Counted from the first letter of the stretch, positions 37,571 to 47,022 are shown. The stretch is 64,000 bases of DNA from Bacteroidota bacterium (GCA_018266435.1 JAFEAL010000005.1:248001-312000), one strand, 5' to 3'. A program made the numbers and translations. Notes: generated from the letters alone by a model not told the origin.

Positions 37571-37638
37571 TTCAAAATTTAAAATTCATGATTCTAAATT
37601 CGAGAAACACAACATTTATTTGAATTGAGAATTTTGAA
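37571..37638 (+). repeat. Inverted repeat directly after ftsZ
   Basis: TTCAAAATTTAAAATTCA (37571-37588) and the reverse complement of 37621-37638 agree at 15 of 18 positions. The left arm begins 1 nt after the ftsZ stop, like the arms after rsmH and murD. Confidence 0.5.
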
Positions 37639-37803
37639 TCTAACGATATGGCATATCCGGCACGACTGGTTTTACTCCATTCGTAGTGGTTGTTGGAAGT
37701 AATATTTTTTGCCGGTGCTGGTGTGCCTTCTTACTCGGTTGGAGAATTGTAAAATGCAGTAACTATATTTTTTGCTGCGCTGACCGACAGGTTTTTTAAA
37801 CTG
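37639..37803. other. Non-coding spacer after ftsZ with an imperfect direct repeat
   Basis: No gene is seen. A stretch of about 23 bp (37698-37720, AGTAATATTTTTTGCC...) is repeated imperfectly at 37758-37782 (AGTAACTATATTTTTTGC...). Confidence 0.35.
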
Positions 37804-37834
37804 AAAAGCCCCGACACTACAGTCGGGGCTTTTT
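37804..37834 (+). terminator. Rho-independent terminator of the dcw operon
   Basis: AAAAGCCCCGAC and GTCGGGGCTTTT form a perfect 12-bp stem with a 6-nt loop and flanking A and T runs, so it can work in both directions. It lies between ftsZ and the convergent cyclase gene. Confidence 0.9.
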
Positions 37835-37873
37835 GTTAAAGCAACCGGAGAGTGTGAAACGTTTATTCTGTTG

Positions 37874-38524
37874 CTACAGAGTAGAGGCGTAAGCCCTAAC
37901 GGGAAAAGTGCCTACACCCACAAACTTGGGAGGTACAGCACTGAACTTAAATTTTTTCCCTTTCAGCAATTCTAAACCCGCCAGGTGTTCTACAATAAGA
38001 ATTTCATTTTTGAGCAATGCACTGTGCACAGGTCGTATGTTGGTGCGCGTGTCATCAATGTTATGGCTATCAATACCGACCAGCGTTGCTCTTTGTGAGA
38101 CTAAGTACGCTGCGGCATCGGCCGTAAGGAACGGATGGTTTTCAAAATACGCATCGGTGCGCCAGTGCTTACTCCATCCTGTGAAAACCATCACTGCTTT
38201 ATTGGTAAGGTTTTTACCTTCAAAAAATTCAATGCCCACTTCTTGAATTCCTTCTGCATCAATATATGCGCCTTCCAGTTCAACCAGTTTTTCAAGCCTA
38301 ATTTGCGATAGATCTTTTCCATGTTCGTAGCGGTGAAAGGGGCAATCGAGGTATGTGCCGGTATTGGCCACCATCTCAATTTTACCGATTTGAAACTCGG
38401 TTCCCAGTGCATACCGCTGTTTTGATTCTTCACGGCTCAAAAAATCACAGATAATGGGTGCAGGCAACCCTTTATAGGTGATCATTCCATTTTCGATGGA
38501 GTGGCTGAGGTCAATTAATGTCAT
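37874..38524 (-). CDS. Cyclase-family protein (kynurenine formamidase-like fold)
   Basis: The 216-residue protein belongs to the metal-dependent cyclase/kynurenine formamidase superfamily (IDLSHSIENGM at the start; GIDSHNIDD; IVEHLAGLELL). The usual metal motif HxGTHxDxPxH is ANTGTYLDCPFH here, so the first two His are Asn and Tyr while the Asp and the last His remain. This variant occurs in a clade of cyclase proteins, and metal binding may differ. The substrate is unknown. The gene is divergent from arsR, with the ars operator between them, and convergent with ftsZ. Confidence 0.82.
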   Translation of the reverse strand: MTLIDLSHSIENGMITYKGLPAPIICDFLSREESKQRYALGTEFQIGKIEMVANTGTYLDCPFHRYEHGKDLSQIRLEKLVELEGAYIDAEGIQEVGIEFFEGKNLTNKAVMVFTGWSKHWRTDAYFENHPFLTADAAAYLVSQRATLVGIDSHNIDDTRTNIRPVHSALLKNEILIVEHLAGLELLKGKKFKFSAVPPKFVGVGTFPVRAYASTL

Positions 38525-38646
38525 AAGTTATAGGGCTTGAGTAGGTGTGTGACAACATTGTAGCCCGCCAGTCGAATTTAGCATAAAAATCAGGCTTGAT
38601 AAAATATTCAAAAAACAGCATAGCAAACACAACCGATCAAAATATT

Positions 38647-38664
38647 TATCGTAATATTACAATA
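38647..38664 (+). promoter_or_regulatory. ArsR operator
   Basis: TATCGTAATATTACAATA is an 18-bp palindrome with one mismatch per half, 16 nt before the arsR ATG. It has the AT-rich dyad form typical of ArsR/SmtB binding sites and probably overlaps the promoter of the arsenic operon. Confidence 0.65.
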
Positions 38665-38680
38665 TAAAATTAATTTTACA

Positions 38681-39013
38681 ATGGGAGCTACTAAAACAGA
38701 TCATTTTACTGCCAAGCAAAACGCCATTGCTACACTGATCAAATCATTGGGGCATCCGGCACGAGTGGCAATCATTGAATATTTACTGAAGGTAGATACC
38801 TGCATTTGTGGTGATATAGTAAATGAGTTGCCACTGGCACAGCCAACCGTTTCACAACACCTGAAAGAACTTAAAAACGCGGGGCTGATAAAAGGAAACA
38901 TTGATGGCAATGCCATTTGCTACTGCATTGACGAAAAAGCTATTGAAAAACTACAAAGCTATTTTGCCGGCATTTCATCGAAGCTTGCTAAACAAAAAAA
39001 TAATTGTTGTTAA
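38681..39013 (+). CDS. arsR: ArsR-family arsenic-responsive repressor
   Basis: The 110-residue winged-helix protein has the family DNA-recognition helix LPLAQPTVSQHLKELKNAGLI (about 49-69). The preceding VDTCICGDIV provides Cys residues (about 46 and 48) in the position of the As(III)-binding ELCVCDL motif. It would release DNA when As(III) or Sb(III) binds. A Cys pair also ends the chain (NNCC). It starts the operon with arsM and lies next to the palindrome at 38647-38664, which fits autoregulation. Confidence 0.92.
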   Translation: MGATKTDHFTAKQNAIATLIKSLGHPARVAIIEYLLKVDTCICGDIVNELPLAQPTVSQHLKELKNAGLIKGNIDGNAICYCIDEKAIEKLQSYFAGISSKLAKQKNNCC

Positions 39014-39031
39014 ACTAAAAGAATAAGCACC

Positions 39032-39871
39032 ATGGATAATAACGAACACATCAAAGAAATGGTAAAACAAAAATACGGCAGAATTGCTTTACAAGACAAA
39101 GAAACCAATCAATCATCTTGTTGCGGATCGGGGAGTTGCTCAACAGAAGTGTATAACATTATGAGTGATGACTACACCACATTGAACGGTTATAGCCCGG
39201 AAGCCGATTTAGGTTTAGGCTGCGGGTTGCCCACCTTGTTTGCGAAAATAAAAACAGGTAACACGGTAATAGATTTAGGAAGCGGAGCAGGAAACGATTG
39301 CTTTATTGCACGCAATGAAACAGGTGAAGATGGCAGAGTAATCGGTATTGATTTTACACCCGCAATGATCGAAAAAGCAAGAATAAATGCACAACTGTTG
39401 GGCTTTGCTAATGTTGAGTTCAGGCAAGGTGATATAGAAAGCATTCCCGTCTCAGCAAACACGGCCGATGTTGTAGTGAGCAACTGTGTGTTAAACCTGG
39501 TACCCAATAAAGATAAAGTGTTTAAAGAAATATTCCGTGTATTAAAACCGGGAGGACACTTCAGTATTTCAGACGTTGTTTTAGAAGGTAATCTTCCAGA
39601 AGCATTACGCAATGCGGCCGAACTATATGCCGGTTGTGTGGCAGGCGCTATTCAAAAAGAAGATTACCTGCAACTGATAAAAACAAATGGGTTTTCAAAC
39701 CTGATCATTCAAAAAGAAAAACCAATTATCATTCCGGACGACATTTTAAAAAACTATCTGAACGAAAAAGAGTTACAGAACTTCAAATCGAGGAGTATGG
39801 GAATTTTTAGTATCACGGTTTATGCCGAAAAAACTAAATCGTGCGGGTGTGGAACGGAGTGTTGTAATTAG
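39032..39871 (+). CDS. arsM: Arsenite S-adenosylmethionine methyltransferase ArsM
   Basis: ArsM methylates As(III) to mono-, di- and trimethyl species. The 279-residue protein has the SAM-binding VIDLGSGAGNDCF (about 84-96) and conserved Cys residues: a Cys-rich N-terminal SSCCGSGSC, NCVLN (about 150) and YAGCVAGA (about 197), the last two being the As-binding pair, with the first supplying the third Cys. The C-terminus adds SCGCGTECCN. It follows arsR by 18 nt. No arsenite efflux gene (arsB/acr3) is present in this group, so volatilisation may be the main exit here. Confidence 0.94.
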   Translation: MDNNEHIKEMVKQKYGRIALQDKETNQSSCCGSGSCSTEVYNIMSDDYTTLNGYSPEADLGLGCGLPTLFAKIKTGNTVIDLGSGAGNDCFIARNETGEDGRVIGIDFTPAMIEKARINAQLLGFANVEFRQGDIESIPVSANTADVVVSNCVLNLVPNKDKVFKEIFRVLKPGGHFSISDVVLEGNLPEALRNAAELYAGCVAGAIQKEDYLQLIKTNGFSNLIIQKEKPIIIPDDILKNYLNEKELQNFKSRSMGIFSITVYAEKTKSCGCGTECCN

Positions 39872-39940
39872 GTCACGAAAAAAATGTTGCAAACCGCTCG
39901 TCATCACCCACTCCAAAATATACTGTAACTCATTTTTGGG

Positions 39941-39967
39941 GTTGATCTAAAATTCAATGTGATCAAC
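39941..39967 (+). promoter_or_regulatory. Inverted repeat upstream of arsC
   Basis: GTTGATC (39941-39947) and GATCAAC (39961-39967) are 7-bp perfect inverted repeats 13 nt apart, ending 17 nt before the arsC ATG. It may be an operator or a hairpin in the arsM-arsC transcript. Confidence 0.35.
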
Positions 39968-39984
39968 ATCATTTGGCTACTTGT

Positions 39985-40410
39985 ATGACAAGGACAAAGA
40001 AAAAAATATTAATACTTTGTACCGGCAACAGTTGCCGCAGCCAAATAGCTGAAGGCTTTTTACGGTATTTTGCTGGTGACAAAGCTGAAATTTACAGTGC
40101 AGGATTAGAAACTCACGGAGTAAACCCCTACGCTATTGAGACAATGAAGGAAGAAGGGATTGATATTTCAACCCACACCTCCAACCATGTTGATGACTAC
40201 CGCAATATTGATTTTAATTTTGTAATCACCGTGTGCGATCGCGCCAGAGAGCATTGCCCTTTTTTCCCTTCCAAAGCCAAAAAAATTCATTATAACTTTC
40301 CTGATCCGGCAAAAGCAACCGGATCAGACAAAGAAATTAAAGAACAGTTTAGGCAAGTCAGGCTTTTAATAAAAAACTATTGCAAACAGTTTACAACGGA
40401 TAATTTGTGA
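39985..40410 (+). CDS. arsC: Thioredoxin-coupled arsenate reductase ArsC (LMW-PTPase fold)
   Basis: ArsC reduces arsenate to arsenite. From the ATG at 39985 the protein has 141 residues; the non-ATG start four codons earlier is less likely. The P-loop CTGNSCRS (Cys12-x5-Arg18) is the nucleophile motif shared with low-molecular-weight tyrosine phosphatases. Cys84 and Cys91 in VCDRAREHCPFFP provide the redox cascade that marks the Bacillus/Staphylococcus thioredoxin-type enzyme. It follows arsM by 113 nt in the same direction. Confidence 0.92.
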   Translation: MTRTKKKILILCTGNSCRSQIAEGFLRYFAGDKAEIYSAGLETHGVNPYAIETMKEEGIDISTHTSNHVDDYRNIDFNFVITVCDRAREHCPFFPSKAKKIHYNFPDPAKATGSDKEIKEQFRQVRLLIKNYCKQFTTDNL

Positions 40411-40516
40411 TTGGGCAAGAATTGGAAAAATTTGTTGCAACCTGTTCTCAGCTTTTGAATTCCATATTCCTATACCTGATTTCTCAGTCCGGGCTTTTTC
40501 ATTCGATGCACAAATA

Positions 40517-41410
40517 CTACTTCTTACTTGCATTAAACAGTTTGTCTTTCTCCTCTTTGCTCAGGCTTTCGTACCCGCGGTCAGATATTTTGTCGAGGAT
40601 AGCATCAATTTCTTCCTGCGAAGCTTTGGAGCGGCCGGTACCTGACTTTCGCGGCTCGGATTTTCGATATGTAATTTTCACATTGGGCCTGAACAAAAAT
40701 AATTTTTTGGTCCGGTAGATTACCGCAGTGATCCAGCCTCCCCAGTTCACCCCGGCTTGCAGTTGTTTGATGTAGATAAAACCCATCAAGGCGCCACCCA
40801 AATGAGCCAGGTTGCCGCCCGCATTAGAGCCTGTCGTGCCGATGAAAGATATAATGATGTAAAAAGCAGCAATGTATTTGATCCTAACGGGACCGAAGAA
40901 CATTAAGTAAAAAGAATAATCGGGGAGGAGTGTGGCCGCACCCACCATGACTGCAAAGATAGCTCCTGAAGCACCCACCATTACGCCACCCGAGGACCGG
41001 GTAAGAAACTCGGGAGGGTTGGGGATCAGGTTGTAAGCGGCAAGATAAATCAAGGCACCGGTTATGCCACCTAAAACATAAAGCGCGATCATCTTATCAC
41101 TGCCCAAATATTCTACAAACAGTTTTCCAAACCAATACAATACCAGCATATTGAAGAGAATGTGCCAGATTTGATTCAGGTCATGCGTAAAAAAATACGT
41201 GATGAGTGTCCACGGTCGTTGGATAAACTCAGCAAAGACTTCGGGAATTGAAAAGTTTTTATAGATGATATCAAAAATTTCAGAATGGCTAGTCCAGAGC
41301 AAAACCACACGTGCTACTTCCAGCCCCAGAAACACCACTACATTGATGATGATCAGCTGCACATGGCCATTGTTCGTTTTGTTAAATGCGTTTTTGAACT
41401 CCTCAAACAT
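40517..41410 (-). CDS. Rhomboid-family intramembrane serine protease with DUF6576-like tail
   Basis: The 297-residue polytopic protein has the rhomboid catalytic motifs: HILFNM (oxyanion His/Asn, about 84-89), GASGAIF (active Ser, about 147) and HLGGALMGF (catalytic His, about 204). Its hydrophilic C-terminal tail ends with EEIDAILDKISDRGYESLSKEEKDKLF, a small conserved helical domain (DUF6576-like) found after some Bacteroidota rhomboids. It lies 74 nt downstream of a second rhomboid gene on the same strand, and the pair follows mutL. Confidence 0.9.
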   Translation of the reverse strand: MFEEFKNAFNKTNNGHVQLIIINVVVFLGLEVARVVLLWTSHSEIFDIIYKNFSIPEVFAEFIQRPWTLITYFFTHDLNQIWHILFNMLVLYWFGKLFVEYLGSDKMIALYVLGGITGALIYLAAYNLIPNPPEFLTRSSGGVMVGASGAIFAVMVGAATLLPDYSFYLMFFGPVRIKYIAAFYIIISFIGTTGSNAGGNLAHLGGALMGFIYIKQLQAGVNWGGWITAVIYRTKKLFLFRPNVKITYRKSEPRKSGTGRSKASQEEIDAILDKISDRGYESLSKEEKDKLFNASKK

Positions 41411-41484
41411 CGGGATTCATAAAATTTCAGGTGAATAACGACAATAAAAATAATTGATGCCGGTGATTTTGGCTAATTCAAATT

Positions 41485-42060
41485 TTATTTTTCCGTTTGC
41501 TTCCAGTAACTGATAACAACAAATGCCACAAAAGCTCCGCCAAAGTGAGCGAGGTGGGCCACCGTGCCCGTGCTGTCCATCAGGTAAGTCATACCACCGA
41601 TCAAAAATACCATGTACTTGGCTTTGATGGGTATAGGTGGAAACAGCAGCATCAGTTCAAGGTTAGGAAAAACCATACCAAAGGCCATCAAAATTCCATA
41701 AAGTGCTCCGGATGCCCCAAGCATCGGGCCATTGTGTCCGGGAAAAAAGAAATAATTCGCAGCCCCATAAATAATGCCTGCACCGATGCCCGTGATCATG
41801 TAGAAGAGTAAAAATTTTTTCTCACCCCAATACGACTCAAGGATAGGTGCAAAAGAAGCCAGGGCAAGCATATTGAAAAAAATATGGCCGAAGCTGCCAT
41901 GAGCAAACATGTAGGTAAAAAATTGGTAAGGCGCAAAGTAAGAGGTGCCCAAGGGCCACAGCGAAAGATAAACTGTGGTAACGGGTGCCACACTTTGAAG
42001 CAAATAAACAGCTACGTTAATAATGACTAACGTGCGAACCAGCGGTGTGAAATTGAACAT
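41485..42060 (-). CDS. Compact rhomboid-family intramembrane serine protease
   Basis: The 191-residue protein is a minimal six-helix rhomboid. It has GHIFFNMLAL (about 53-62), GASGALYG (active Ser about 118) and VAHLAHFGGAFVAF (catalytic His). There is no extra domain, unlike the neighbouring paralogue. The start ATG lies 9 nt after the mutL stop, so it is probably cotranscribed with mutL. Substrate and role are unknown; tandem rhomboids at this place suggest local duplication. Confidence 0.9.
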   Translation of the reverse strand: MFNFTPLVRTLVIINVAVYLLQSVAPVTTVYLSLWPLGTSYFAPYQFFTYMFAHGSFGHIFFNMLALASFAPILESYWGEKKFLLFYMITGIGAGIIYGAANYFFFPGHNGPMLGASGALYGILMAFGMVFPNLELMLLFPPIPIKAKYMVFLIGGMTYLMDSTGTVAHLAHFGGAFVAFVVISYWKQTEK

Positions 42061-42069
42061 GAGAATAAA

Positions 42070-43872
42070 TTATCGCGAAAAATAACTTTCAATCTTAGAC
42101 GAGTCAAGGAGAAAAAAGGTTGGCCTGCCATCGGGAGTAAAATTAGGATTGGGGCACGCAAAGAGGCTGCCTGTGAGCGACTCCATTTCTTCGGCTGTGA
42201 TCTTTTGCCCGGCTTTGATGGATGCCCGCTTAGCCAGAGCCTGAGCCAGGTTTTCGCGCAAAGGCAAGTGCAGTTCAGCCTGATTTTTAAATTGCCCGAT
42301 CAGCCCTTCAAACAACTCTTTTTCATTGGATAAAATTTCGGCCGGCATACCTGAAATCAGTAATGTATTTTTTCCAAACACTTCAAAACGAAACCCCAAG
42401 GCGCAAATTTCTTTTTCCATTTCCATAACCAGTGCAAAATCAGGGGCACTCAATGTGAGTGTTTGAGGAAACAAACTCTGCTGGCTGTTGCCGGGCACTC
42501 CTTTCAGTTGCAGTAAATATTTTTCGAAGAGCACGCGCTCATGAGCGGCTTGCTGATCAATCAACATGATTCCATGCCGGGAAGCACGGACAATAAATTT
42601 TTGTTGAAACTGAAACAATCCTTTTTCTTCTTCTCTTTCAGGTACCTGGAGAGACTGGTTAATCGAGCTTTCTACACGATAGGTAATTTTAGGTTCTGTG
42701 TTTTTTTGATCAATCAATTTTGAAGAAACAGATTCCTGTTCAAATAGTTTTTCCCAGTTTTGCAAGGTTGTCTTATTCAAGGTACTGAACTGTTCGGCAT
42801 AATACTGGTCACGTGATAGCGGCTGAGCACTTAATTTGCTTACCAGATTTACATCGTCTGAAAAATCAAGGGCAGGGGCAAGGCTGTGCGTACCCAGAGC
42901 TTGCTTTACGGCACTCCACACAACGCCATACACCGTTCGCTCATCATCAAATTTGATTTCAGTTTTGGTGGGGTGAACATTTACATCAATGTGTTTAGGA
43001 TTGATTTCAATAAACAGTGCATAAAATGGGAAACTGTTTTCTTGCAGTAAGCCTTCGTACGCACTGGTTATGGCATAACTTAAATAATTGCTGCGGATGA
43101 ACCGGTTGTTGACAAAGATAAATTGCTCACCTCGTTTTTTCTTGGCCAGTTCTGGCCTGCCGGTATATCCTGTTACCTTTAGTAATGAAGTTTCTTCTTG
43201 CACAGGTACAAGCTGGCTTTGATAAGTCTTTCCAAACAGGCTAACAATCCGCTGGCTCAGTTTGCTTGGCGGAATATCGTATAATATATCCTCTTGCTGA
43301 ATTAATGAAAATGAAATGTGCGAATGGGCGAGTGCAAGCCGAATAAACTCATCAGTGATATGACTCATTTCCACGCCATTCGATTTTAAAAAATTTCTGC
43401 GGGCCGGTATATTGAAAAATAGATTTTTTACGCTGATGTTGGTGCCTTTTTCGGTAGCTACCGGCTCTTGTTTTTTTATATCAGAAGCCTCTACTACCAG
43501 CAGGGTGCCGAGTTCCTCGGAAGCCAATCTAGTTTTCATTTCCATTTGCGACACGGCTGCAATAGAGGGCAGTGCCTCACCGCGAAAGCCCATGGTATGC
43601 AGGCGAAATAAATCATCGGCTGTGCGTATTTTAGAGGTGGCATGACGCTCTAAGCTCATGCGCGCATCAGTTTCGCTCATGCCTTGGCCGTTATCAATCA
43701 CCTGAATTAAGGTTTTACCGGCTTCTTTTATAATTAATTTAATAGACGTGGCACCGGCATCGATGGCGTTTTCCATCAATTCTTTTACAGCCGAAGCCGG
43801 GCGTTGCACTACTTCACCGGCAGCGATTTGGTTGGCAATGGAATCAGGAAGGAGTTGGATGATGTCGGGCAT
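42070..43872 (-). CDS. mutL: DNA mismatch repair protein MutL
   Basis: MutL couples MutS mismatch recognition to strand cleavage. The 600-residue protein has a GHKL ATPase N-terminus (IAAGEVVQRPASAVKELMENAIDAGA, DNGQGM, RHATSKI, GFRGEALPSIAAV) and a C-terminal dimerisation/endonuclease domain. The endonuclease metal motif reads DQQAAHERVLFE at about residues 437-448, matching DQHA(x)2E(x)4E with His replaced by Gln, and ACPNPNFTPDGRP is the second site. So it is probably nicking-competent, in contrast to E. coli MutL. It heads a minus-strand run with two rhomboid genes. Confidence 0.96.
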   Translation of the reverse strand: MPDIIQLLPDSIANQIAAGEVVQRPASAVKELMENAIDAGATSIKLIIKEAGKTLIQVIDNGQGMSETDARMSLERHATSKIRTADDLFRLHTMGFRGEALPSIAAVSQMEMKTRLASEELGTLLVVEASDIKKQEPVATEKGTNISVKNLFFNIPARRNFLKSNGVEMSHITDEFIRLALAHSHISFSLIQQEDILYDIPPSKLSQRIVSLFGKTYQSQLVPVQEETSLLKVTGYTGRPELAKKKRGEQFIFVNNRFIRSNYLSYAITSAYEGLLQENSFPFYALFIEINPKHIDVNVHPTKTEIKFDDERTVYGVVWSAVKQALGTHSLAPALDFSDDVNLVSKLSAQPLSRDQYYAEQFSTLNKTTLQNWEKLFEQESVSSKLIDQKNTEPKITYRVESSINQSLQVPEREEEKGLFQFQQKFIVRASRHGIMLIDQQAAHERVLFEKYLLQLKGVPGNSQQSLFPQTLTLSAPDFALVMEMEKEICALGFRFEVFGKNTLLISGMPAEILSNEKELFEGLIGQFKNQAELHLPLRENLAQALAKRASIKAGQKITAEEMESLTGSLFACPNPNFTPDGRPTFFLLDSSKIESYFSR

Positions 43873-44320
43873 TTGGCTTTACGGCAATGGAATTGCAGGT
43901 GCAAGCTACAAAGCTTTTTAGATTATAGATGAATGTAAAAAACTGAATAATTACCATAGATATGGGCTGCCTGGGTTCTCAACCGTTGATTTTGACTTTC
44001 AAAACTAGCCCTCACCTCTGCTTACTTTAGATTCTATCTAGATTAAATATGCTGTATTGGTGTGGTTTCTTTTGGATAGACTCATCGCAAAACAGAAGAT
44101 TAAATCAAATAAATGCAAGGTGTGAATGCATTTAGTGAAGATACTGCGTGAGAAGATAACGTAGGAGCTAGCAGGCAGTTCTCAACATGGCTTTTCAAAC
44201 GGTTGCAGTAAAGGGAGTTGTTAGATGCTTAATAAAACTTACACGAAACATCGCAGCCCACTATTTATAAAAAAGTGTACGATAGGTAACTACACCTTAG
44301 CGCGCACAAAAAATAAACGC
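43873..44320. other. Intergenic region between mutL and the yfiR-like gene
   Basis: This 448-nt divergent spacer must hold both promoters. I see no convincing TTG/TAnnTTTG pair and no hairpin or long repeat. An in-frame extension of the yfiR-like ORF reaches back to 44225 but has no coding signature. Confidence 0.4.
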
Positions 44321-44845
44321 ATGAAAAAAATTCACACAAGCATTTACAGCGTAGTATTTGTTGCTTTGGCGTTTTCCACGCTTAAAGCACAAGAAGCGCG
44401 GCCAGCATCAGATGTATATTCGATGATGGTCTTTAATTTCACCAAATATATTCAATGGCCAGATGGAGAAAAAGAAGGAGAGTTCGTTATTGGGGTAATC
44501 GGTGAAAATGAGACTTTCAATTCTTTTAAGAATTTATACGGAGGAAAAACCAAAGCGAATAAAAAGTTTTTGATCAAGTATTTCAATAATGCCTCTGAGA
44601 TTTCAGATTGTCATGTGTTGTTTATTGATCACTCAAAAAGCAACGAGTTTGAAAAAGCCAACACCATGCTGCATGGCAAACCTACGCTTATAGTCACCGA
44701 TCACAAAGGCTATGCTGAAAAAGGAAGTGCCATCAATTTTAAAACCATAGACAACAAGCTCCGCTTTGAAATAAATCAACAAATAATCACTACATCAAAA
44801 CTTAAAATATCAAGTACCCTTACCTCTATGGCAATTCTGATTTAA
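44321..44845 (+). CDS. YfiR/DUF4154-family periplasmic protein
   Basis: The 174-residue protein starts at the ATG at 44321, which begins a signal peptide (MKKIHTSIYSVVFVALAFSTLKAQ); the ORF extends upstream but without a signal. The mature region shows the YfiR pattern: YSMMVFNFTKYIQWPD near the start, FVIGVIGEN, and LIVTDHKGYAEKGSAINF, RFEINQQIITTSKLKISSTLTSMA at the end. Characterised YfiR proteins are periplasmic regulators of diguanylate cyclases, but no cyclase gene lies nearby. DUF4154 genes are often found beside TonB receptors, as here. Confidence 0.87.
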   Translation: MKKIHTSIYSVVFVALAFSTLKAQEARPASDVYSMMVFNFTKYIQWPDGEKEGEFVIGVIGENETFNSFKNLYGGKTKANKKFLIKYFNNASEISDCHVLFIDHSKSNEFEKANTMLHGKPTLIVTDHKGYAEKGSAINFKTIDNKLRFEINQQIITTSKLKISSTLTSMAILI

Positions 44846-44881
44846 GGATTCAATTTTCATCACCAAATAAACTACATAAAC

Positions 44882-46993
44882 ATGACAACCAAATTTCGAT
44901 TTATTTTATTCGGCCTACTCGCTTTTCAAAGTGCAGTAGCTCAAAAACAACAAGTGTTAGACACACTTAATGAGGGCGATCTTACGCTGGAGCAACTCAT
45001 GAATATCCCGATTACTTCAGCATCCAAAAAGAAAGAAACACTTTTTGATGCACCGCTCTCCAGTTATACGATTACGCACAGTGATATACAAAACTCTGGG
45101 GCTACCACTATTATGGAAGCGCTCCGCTTGTCTCCCGGTTTAGTTGTTCGCCAACTTTCCAACGGAGAGTATGATATTCACATTCGTGGAATGGAAAACC
45201 TGCAACGAACAAACGGTACTTTTTTGAAAGAAAATACCACAACACTGGTTATGATTGACAATCGCCCGGTATTTAATCACGGACTTGGCGGTACGTACTG
45301 GGAATCTCTTCCGATTAGTATCAACGATGTAGATCGTATCGAGATAGTGCGCGGTCCTTCTTCCCCTTTGTTTGGCCCCAATGCAGTAACCGGTGTAATC
45401 AATATCATTACTAGAAGAATGGGCGAAGCAAAAACGATTGCAACGGGCAATCTCGCAGGCGGCTCTTACTCAACACTAGTGGCAAATGCTTCTGTTGGTA
45501 AAAAACTTGGTGATAAGTTTGACCTTATTGTTTCAGGAAATTATCAAAACCGCGATCGTTTTGACAATACACTTTATAATTCAAGTAACGGCACCTACCA
45601 ACCGCTTTCTTCGTTTGTTTCTGATCCAACACTGGCTGCTTTGCAATTTCCCAATCCAAATCGTTCGCTGAACAAATACGGTGTAAACAGTTACTTGACC
45701 TTTAAACCAAGTGATGGTGTTTCATTTGATCTAACGCTAAATCAGCAAGCCTCAACTTATCAGCGTCCTTTTATCAATTCTCACTTTGACTACAGTTCAA
45801 CCAATACAAGTTCGGCAAATTTGGCTGCCACTATCCACAAACTGAAAGTACGAACATCATACATGGGCGGGCATAACTATGATTTAAGATATCAGTTGCC
45901 TTGGGGAGAATACGATTATTCTGTTTTTGATGCCACTGGCGAGTACGATATTAAAGTAGGTGACAAAAATACCATTACACCAGGCGTAAGTTACCTCACT
46001 ACTACGTTTGATGATACCAAGTACTCAAATCTGGCTGCTACCCCTGTTCCGGCTGTGGGATATTTGAACGCTAAACGTTCTATTAATACCGTGTCGGCAT
46101 TTTTACGGTCTGATTGGCATTTAAGTGACAACTGGCGTTTTATTGCAGCCTTCAGGGCAGATAAATTTTCGGTACCTGATCAAACCTACTTTGCATATGA
46201 GTTTGCCTCTACGTATAAAATTAATTCAAGTAATCTTGTCCGTTTTGCAGTGACACGCTCAAACAGCGGATCATTTATTGGCTACAACTATTTGAATATA
46301 GGTGGCCAGCAAATCGGGAACACCAACCTGAAAATATTTACTTTGAGTACACAAGAAATCGGGTATCGTGTTAAGGCAAATGAAAAATTGCAAATTGATG
46401 TAGATGGTTTTGTGCAGACAGCAGAAAATATCGTGGCCCTGTTGCAGAACCAAACTAACCAGCAATTTGGCAATATTCCTACAACGGCCACGCAAGTGGG
46501 CGGAACCTTGTCTATCAACTTTGTTCCCAACGAGAAGATTCAGTTTAAGCCATTTATCACTGTACAAAGTACACAAACAAAAAATCTTCCCTCCCTTTAC
46601 ATCAACCCAACATTTGCGCAATCGATAGGTATGCCGCTCTCGTATAGTAATAGCAAAGATTTGTACACCCCTGGGTCTTACGGAGGATTTTATTTTAACT
46701 ACAAGCCTGTATCAAAGTTCTCGATTAACCTCAATAGTTATTTCTTTAGCCATCAAACCAATTACGATGGAAGCTATGATGCCAATAACCCCAGCGCCAA
46801 CCCTGCACAATATGCACAAGGTCAGATATCAGGTAAGTGCCTCATCAATGCCAGGTTAGCATACGAATTAACAAAAGGATTGAATGTGTACGTAACAGGC
46901 CGAAATATTTTTAACTCCAACAGCAGAGAATTCCTCGGTGCTGACCCGATTTATTCTATGTTTTTAGGTGGATTAAATTATAAACTGAATTGA
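44882..46993 (+). CDS. TonB-dependent outer-membrane receptor
   Basis: The 703-residue protein has a signal peptide (MTTKFRFILFGLLAFQSAVAQ), a plug domain (about 45-175) with GATTIMEALRLSPGLVV, DIHIRGM and VTGVINIITRR, and a 22-strand barrel ending in the aromatic ...GGLNYKLN. It lacks the N-terminal CarboxypepD_reg domain of SusC proteins and has no SusD partner, so polysaccharide uptake is unlikely. The start LTLEQLMNIPITSASKKKE is a pattern common in receptors next to DUF4154 genes. It follows the YfiR-like gene by 36 nt. The ligand is unknown. Confidence 0.92.
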   Translation: MTTKFRFILFGLLAFQSAVAQKQQVLDTLNEGDLTLEQLMNIPITSASKKKETLFDAPLSSYTITHSDIQNSGATTIMEALRLSPGLVVRQLSNGEYDIHIRGMENLQRTNGTFLKENTTTLVMIDNRPVFNHGLGGTYWESLPISINDVDRIEIVRGPSSPLFGPNAVTGVINIITRRMGEAKTIATGNLAGGSYSTLVANASVGKKLGDKFDLIVSGNYQNRDRFDNTLYNSSNGTYQPLSSFVSDPTLAALQFPNPNRSLNKYGVNSYLTFKPSDGVSFDLTLNQQASTYQRPFINSHFDYSSTNTSSANLAATIHKLKVRTSYMGGHNYDLRYQLPWGEYDYSVFDATGEYDIKVGDKNTITPGVSYLTTTFDDTKYSNLAATPVPAVGYLNAKRSINTVSAFLRSDWHLSDNWRFIAAFRADKFSVPDQTYFAYEFASTYKINSSNLVRFAVTRSNSGSFIGYNYLNIGGQQIGNTNLKIFTLSTQEIGYRVKANEKLQIDVDGFVQTAENIVALLQNQTNQQFGNIPTTATQVGGTLSINFVPNEKIQFKPFITVQSTQTKNLPSLYINPTFAQSIGMPLSYSNSKDLYTPGSYGGFYFNYKPVSKFSINLNSYFFSHQTNYDGSYDANNPSANPAQYAQGQISGKCLINARLAYELTKGLNVYVTGRNIFNSNSREFLGADPIYSMFLGGLNYKLN

Positions 46994-47022
46994 GCTAAGT
47001 CATTTTTTCAAAATAGACTCTA

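Noticed and set aside
37639-37803. Possible structured RNA after ftsZ
   Set aside because: Only an imperfect direct repeat was seen; no long-range pairing or known RNA motif could be supported.
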